Source: Chloroflexota bacterium (lineage in GTDB: Bacteria > Chloroflexota > Dehalococcoidia > SM23-28-2 > RBG-16-64-32). From it: a stretch of DNA of 8,132 nucleotides. Positions 6,219 to 8,132 of this stretch are shown in pieces. Every line of letters begins with the position of its first letter. The stretch's first letter is position 1. The notes beneath the pieces were generated by a model. It had not been told where the DNA came from and ran no database searches. It was given only the letters and a program-made list of their open reading frames with translations. A program made the position numbers and the translations under genes. The stretch lies in the NCBI GenBank assembly GCA_016190405.1, contig JACPQO010000196.1, positions 1-8,132 on the forward strand, in the 5' to 3' direction.

Positions 6219-6905
6219 ATGTCCCCAGCAGCCCTGGCCGCCATCTTCGGCAGTTCCTTCCTGGTGAGCTTGACGGGAGCCCTCAGTCCCGGCCCGTTGA
6301 CTACCCTGGCCATCCGCGAGGGAGTGCAGAAGGGGTTCTGGGCCGGCCCGGCCCTGGCGGTGGGGCACGGCGCCGTGGAGCTGGCCCTGGTCATCGGCCT
6401 CGCCCTGGGGCTGAACCAGATACTGGAGCGCGAGGCCGCCACCGCCTCCATAGCTCTGGTCGGCGGCCTCTTCTTGCTCTGGCTTGGCGCTCAGGTGATC
6501 CGCCTGGCCCCTCGCCAGGAGCTCCAGATCGGGCGCGACACCGTGGATGGCCCGGCCGTCGCCAGCCCCACCGAGACGGCGCCCTCGCTAGCCGGCGCCG
6601 CCGCCCTGGTGGGCGCCGGCCTGGTCGTCAGCGTCAGCAACCCTTTCTGGGTTGCCTGGTGGGCCACCATCGGCACCGCTTACATCGTAGCGGCCCTGGA
6701 CCAGGGCGCCGCCGGCGTGGCCTCCTTCTACGGCGCGCACTTCCTGACAGACCTGGCCTGGCTCAGCCTCATCGCCTTCGTCCTGGCCAGCGGGCGGCGC
6801 ATCATGAGCCGGACGGCATACCGCGTCGTCCTCACGGTGTGCGGGATTTTCCTCCTGGGCCTCGGCGGCTGGTTCCTGGCCTCCGGCCTGGGCTACGTTC
6901 TCTGA
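6219..6905 (+). CDS. LysE-family amino acid exporter (LysE/RhtB-type)
   Basis: 228 residues, an inner-membrane exporter of the LysE superfamily (usual length about 200-220). About six hydrophobic segments: 3-22, 41-65, 76-94, 125-150, 168-190 and 202-224. The N-terminal segment has the superfamily hallmark ALSPGPLTTLAIREGVQKGFWAG (21-43), with SPGP after the first helix, and the fourth segment has VSVSNPFWVAWWATIG (137-152), the conserved N-P-x-x-x-x-W-W pattern. The loop at 97-123 is polar. ATG 6219 is chosen because the sequence before it (from TTG 6177) reads as hydrophilic and lacks a ribosome site. No Shine-Dalgarno precedes 6219. It is divergent from livG and convergent with the DUF11 gene. 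Members export basic amino acids, Thr/homoserine or Leu; the substrate here is not decided by sequence. Proximity to a Liv importer makes a branched-chain amino acid attractive but unproven. Confidence 0.88.
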   Translation: MSPAALAAIFGSSFLVSLTGALSPGPLTTLAIREGVQKGFWAGPALAVGHGAVELALVIGLALGLNQILEREAATASIALVGGLFLLWLGAQVIRLAPRQELQIGRDTVDGPAVASPTETAPSLAGAAALVGAGLVVSVSNPFWVAWWATIGTAYIVAALDQGAAGVASFYGAHFLTDLAWLSLIAFVLASGRRIMSRTAYRVVLTVCGIFLLGLGGWFLASGLGYVL

Positions 6906-6925
6906 GCGACGCCGGCGGCGTCAGC
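6906..6925. terminator. Short inverted repeat between convergent genes, weak terminator
   Basis: GACGCC (6908-6913) pairs with GGCGTC (6917-6922) around GGC, with two more outer G-C pairs across a one-base bulge. It fills the 20-bp gap between the LysE-type stop (6905) and the DUF11-gene stop (6928-6926). No T-run follows, so it may be a weak bidirectional terminator or chance in GC-rich DNA. Confidence 0.35.
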
Positions 6926-8132
6926 CTACCACGTCTGGCGGCGCCGGCGGGCGATGGCGCCCACGAGGCCGCCCAGAATCAGGCCCCCGATCACCGCTAT
7001 CACCAGCCACGTGAGGGGCGACTTGTAGGTCAGGCCGCCGGCGTCGTTGGGCAGCGCGCTCCCTGCCGAGGGGGTGGCGAACCCCGGCAGGACGATCGCC
7101 GAGGGCGAGGGCTCCGGCGAAGGGGCCGGAGGCGTGGGCGACGGCGTGGTTAGCGGCGCCAGCACCGTAGTATCCTGGGAAGCACAGTTGCTGCTCCGGT
7201 CCGGGTCCGGCGTATCGGCCGTGACGCAGGCGGTGGCCGTGATCGTGGCTTCCGCCTCCGGCTCCACCGTCACGATAATGGAGATGGCCACGCTGCCCCC
7301 GGGCGCTATGTCGCCCAGCTCGCACGTCACCGAGATGCACAGGCCGCGGCTTGGCGTCACCGATACCAGCGTGACCCCTGCCGGCAGGTCCTCGCTGGCC
7401 ACGACCGCCTGGGCCGTCCCGGGCCCCAGGTTGGTCACGATTATCCCGTAGGTCAGGTTGCTGCCCGCCTCTACCGGGTCCGGCGAGTCCACCTGTGCCA
7501 GCATCAAGTCGGCCGGTGTCGCTGGAGCGGGGGTCGGAGCGCCCGGAGCCGGCGTCGCGCCGGCCGCTGGCGGCGTCGGTCCGGGTCCCCCTGGCGGCGT
7601 GGGCCCCGGTGTTGGCGTTGGCGACACTGGGGCGGGCGCTACCGTCGTGCTCGCCGTGGCGCAGTTGTTGTCCAGGTTGGGGTCCGCCGTCGTTGCCGAG
7701 GCGCAGGCAGAGGTTGCCAGCCCTCCCGCGGCTGACGGGTTGACGTGCACAATCATTGAGACGGCTACGCTGCTCCCCGGCGGCATGTTGCCTAAGCCGC
7801 AGATAGCCAGCGTGCACGAGCCCTGGGTTGTCGCCGAGATCAGCGTCACCTGGTCCGGCAACGAAGCGGCGACGGTCGCGTTGTTTGCCGTGCTGGGACC
7901 GTGGTTAGTCACCGTGATGAAGTAGGCTAGGGCGCTGCCGGCCTTGACCGGGTCTGGCGCGTCGGCCAACGTCACCGACAGGTCTGACGTGGGCGCCGGC
8001 GGCCCGCCGGGGGTGGGCACGGGCGTAGCCACTGGAGTGGGCGTGGGCCCGGAGGTGGGTGGCGGCGTGGCCACGGGAGTGGGCGTGGGCCCGGTTGTAG
8101 GTGGCGGCGTGCTCGGCGTCGTTGGCGGCGGC
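6926..8132 (-). CDS. Partial DUF11 surface protein with Pro/Thr linkers and C-terminal membrane anchor (N-terminus off right edge)
   Basis: 401 residues are visible, open to the right edge. Order: Pro/Thr-rich linker (1-48), DUF11 domain 1 (about 49-165), Pro/Gly/Thr linker (166-206), DUF11 domain 2 (about 207-324), Pro/Ser linker (325-345), then a stretch ending ALPNDAGG (359-366), a hydrophobic anchor (372-394) and RRRRQTW at the end. Each DUF11 repeat has the family motif (D)SPDPV/APDPV...AGS..L.Y.I.VTN.GP and four Cys with matching spacing: C106-C111 with C142-C157, and C265-C270 with C302-C316, so disulfides are likely and the domains sit outside the cell. DUF11 repeats are stalk-like modules of surface or cell-wall proteins. 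A GTG at 8074 could be read as a start, but the frame continues upstream with the same Pro/Thr repeat, so it is internal. It converges with the LysE-type gene. The ligand or partner is not identifiable. Confidence 0.85.
   Translation of the reverse strand, partial: PPPTTPSTPPPTTGPTPTPVATPPPTSGPTPTPVATPVPTPGGPPAPTSDLSVTLADAPDPVKAGSALAYFITVTNHGPSTANNATVAASLPDQVTLISATTQGSCTLAICGLGNMPPGSSVAVSMIVHVNPSAAGGLATSACASATTADPNLDNNCATASTTVAPAPVSPTPTPGPTPPGGPGPTPPAAGATPAPGAPTPAPATPADLMLAQVDSPDPVEAGSNLTYGIIVTNLGPGTAQAVVASEDLPAGVTLVSVTPSRGLCISVTCELGDIAPGGSVAISIIVTVEPEAEATITATACVTADTPDPDRSSNCASQDTTVLAPLTTPSPTPPAPSPEPSPSAIVLPGFATPSAGSALPNDAGGLTYKSPLTWLVIAVIGGLILGGLVGAIARRRRQTW
8025..8108. repeat. Two 42-bp tandem repeats in the Pro/Thr linker
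   Basis: Units 8025-8066 and 8067-8108 differ at only a few bases. They encode two copies of a 14-residue unit (PPPTTGPTPTPVAT, then PPPTSGPTPTPVAT) of the surface-protein linker. Similar codons continue to the right edge, so more copies may lie beyond. Confidence 0.8.

Noticed and set aside
6921..7817. 298-residue alternative minus frame over the DUF11 gene
   Set aside because: Arg/Gly-rich shadow; the correct frame shows two DUF11 repeats and the membrane anchor.

Overview
The window is GC-rich bacterial DNA that is almost fully coding. The organism is unlikely to be a well-studied model. A DUF11 surface protein with Pro/Thr-rich linkers, PRC-barrel repeats leading into a BON-like segment, a LivJ/LivK-type lipoprotein and a possible leaderless start together suggest a Chloroflexota-like (Dehalococcoidia-type) or other deep-branching, probably uncultured lineage. 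That placement is an inference from gene style only; no marker gene is present.

Layout, left to right. (1) 1-556, minus strand: the 5' part of a gene that runs off the left edge and encodes two PRC-barrel-like repeats followed by the start of a BON-like segment. (2) 557-748: a divergent intergenic region with a candidate promoter for each direction and a near-direct repeat in front of the plus-strand gene. (3) 749-2152, plus: a periplasmic-binding lipoprotein of the LivJ/LivK (Peripla_BP_6) class. (4) 2153-2215: a perfect 16-bp inverted repeat between convergent genes. (5) 6102 down to 2216, minus: livG-livF-livH-livM, a complete set of ATPases and permeases for a branched-chain (hydrophobic) amino acid ABC importer, tightly packed, with an ATGA overlap between livH and livM. 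A heptamer tandem repeat lies at the livG-livF junction and a hairpin lies just before livG. (6) 6219-6905, plus: a LysE-family exporter divergent from livG. (7) 6926-8132, minus: the C-terminal 401 residues of a surface protein with two DUF11 domains, Pro/Thr linkers and a C-terminal membrane anchor, convergent with the exporter.

Working together: the lipoprotein captures an amino acid (or related carboxylate/amide) outside the membrane, LivH and LivM form the channel, and LivG and LivF power it. The binding-protein gene is on the opposite strand from its membrane and ATPase partners and converges with them, so it can be transcribed at its own level. The adjacent LysE-type exporter suggests uptake and overflow export of amino acids may be co-located, but nothing in the sequence proves a shared substrate. 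The flanking PRC/BON and DUF11 genes look unrelated to transport.

I did not find a clearly new multi-gene system. The points most worth a second look are the regulatory and repeat structures (heptamer array with flanking 9-mers, livG leader hairpin), the hidden partial gene at the left edge, the duplicated C-terminal tail on the binding protein, and the near-LPXTG C-terminus of the DUF11 protein.
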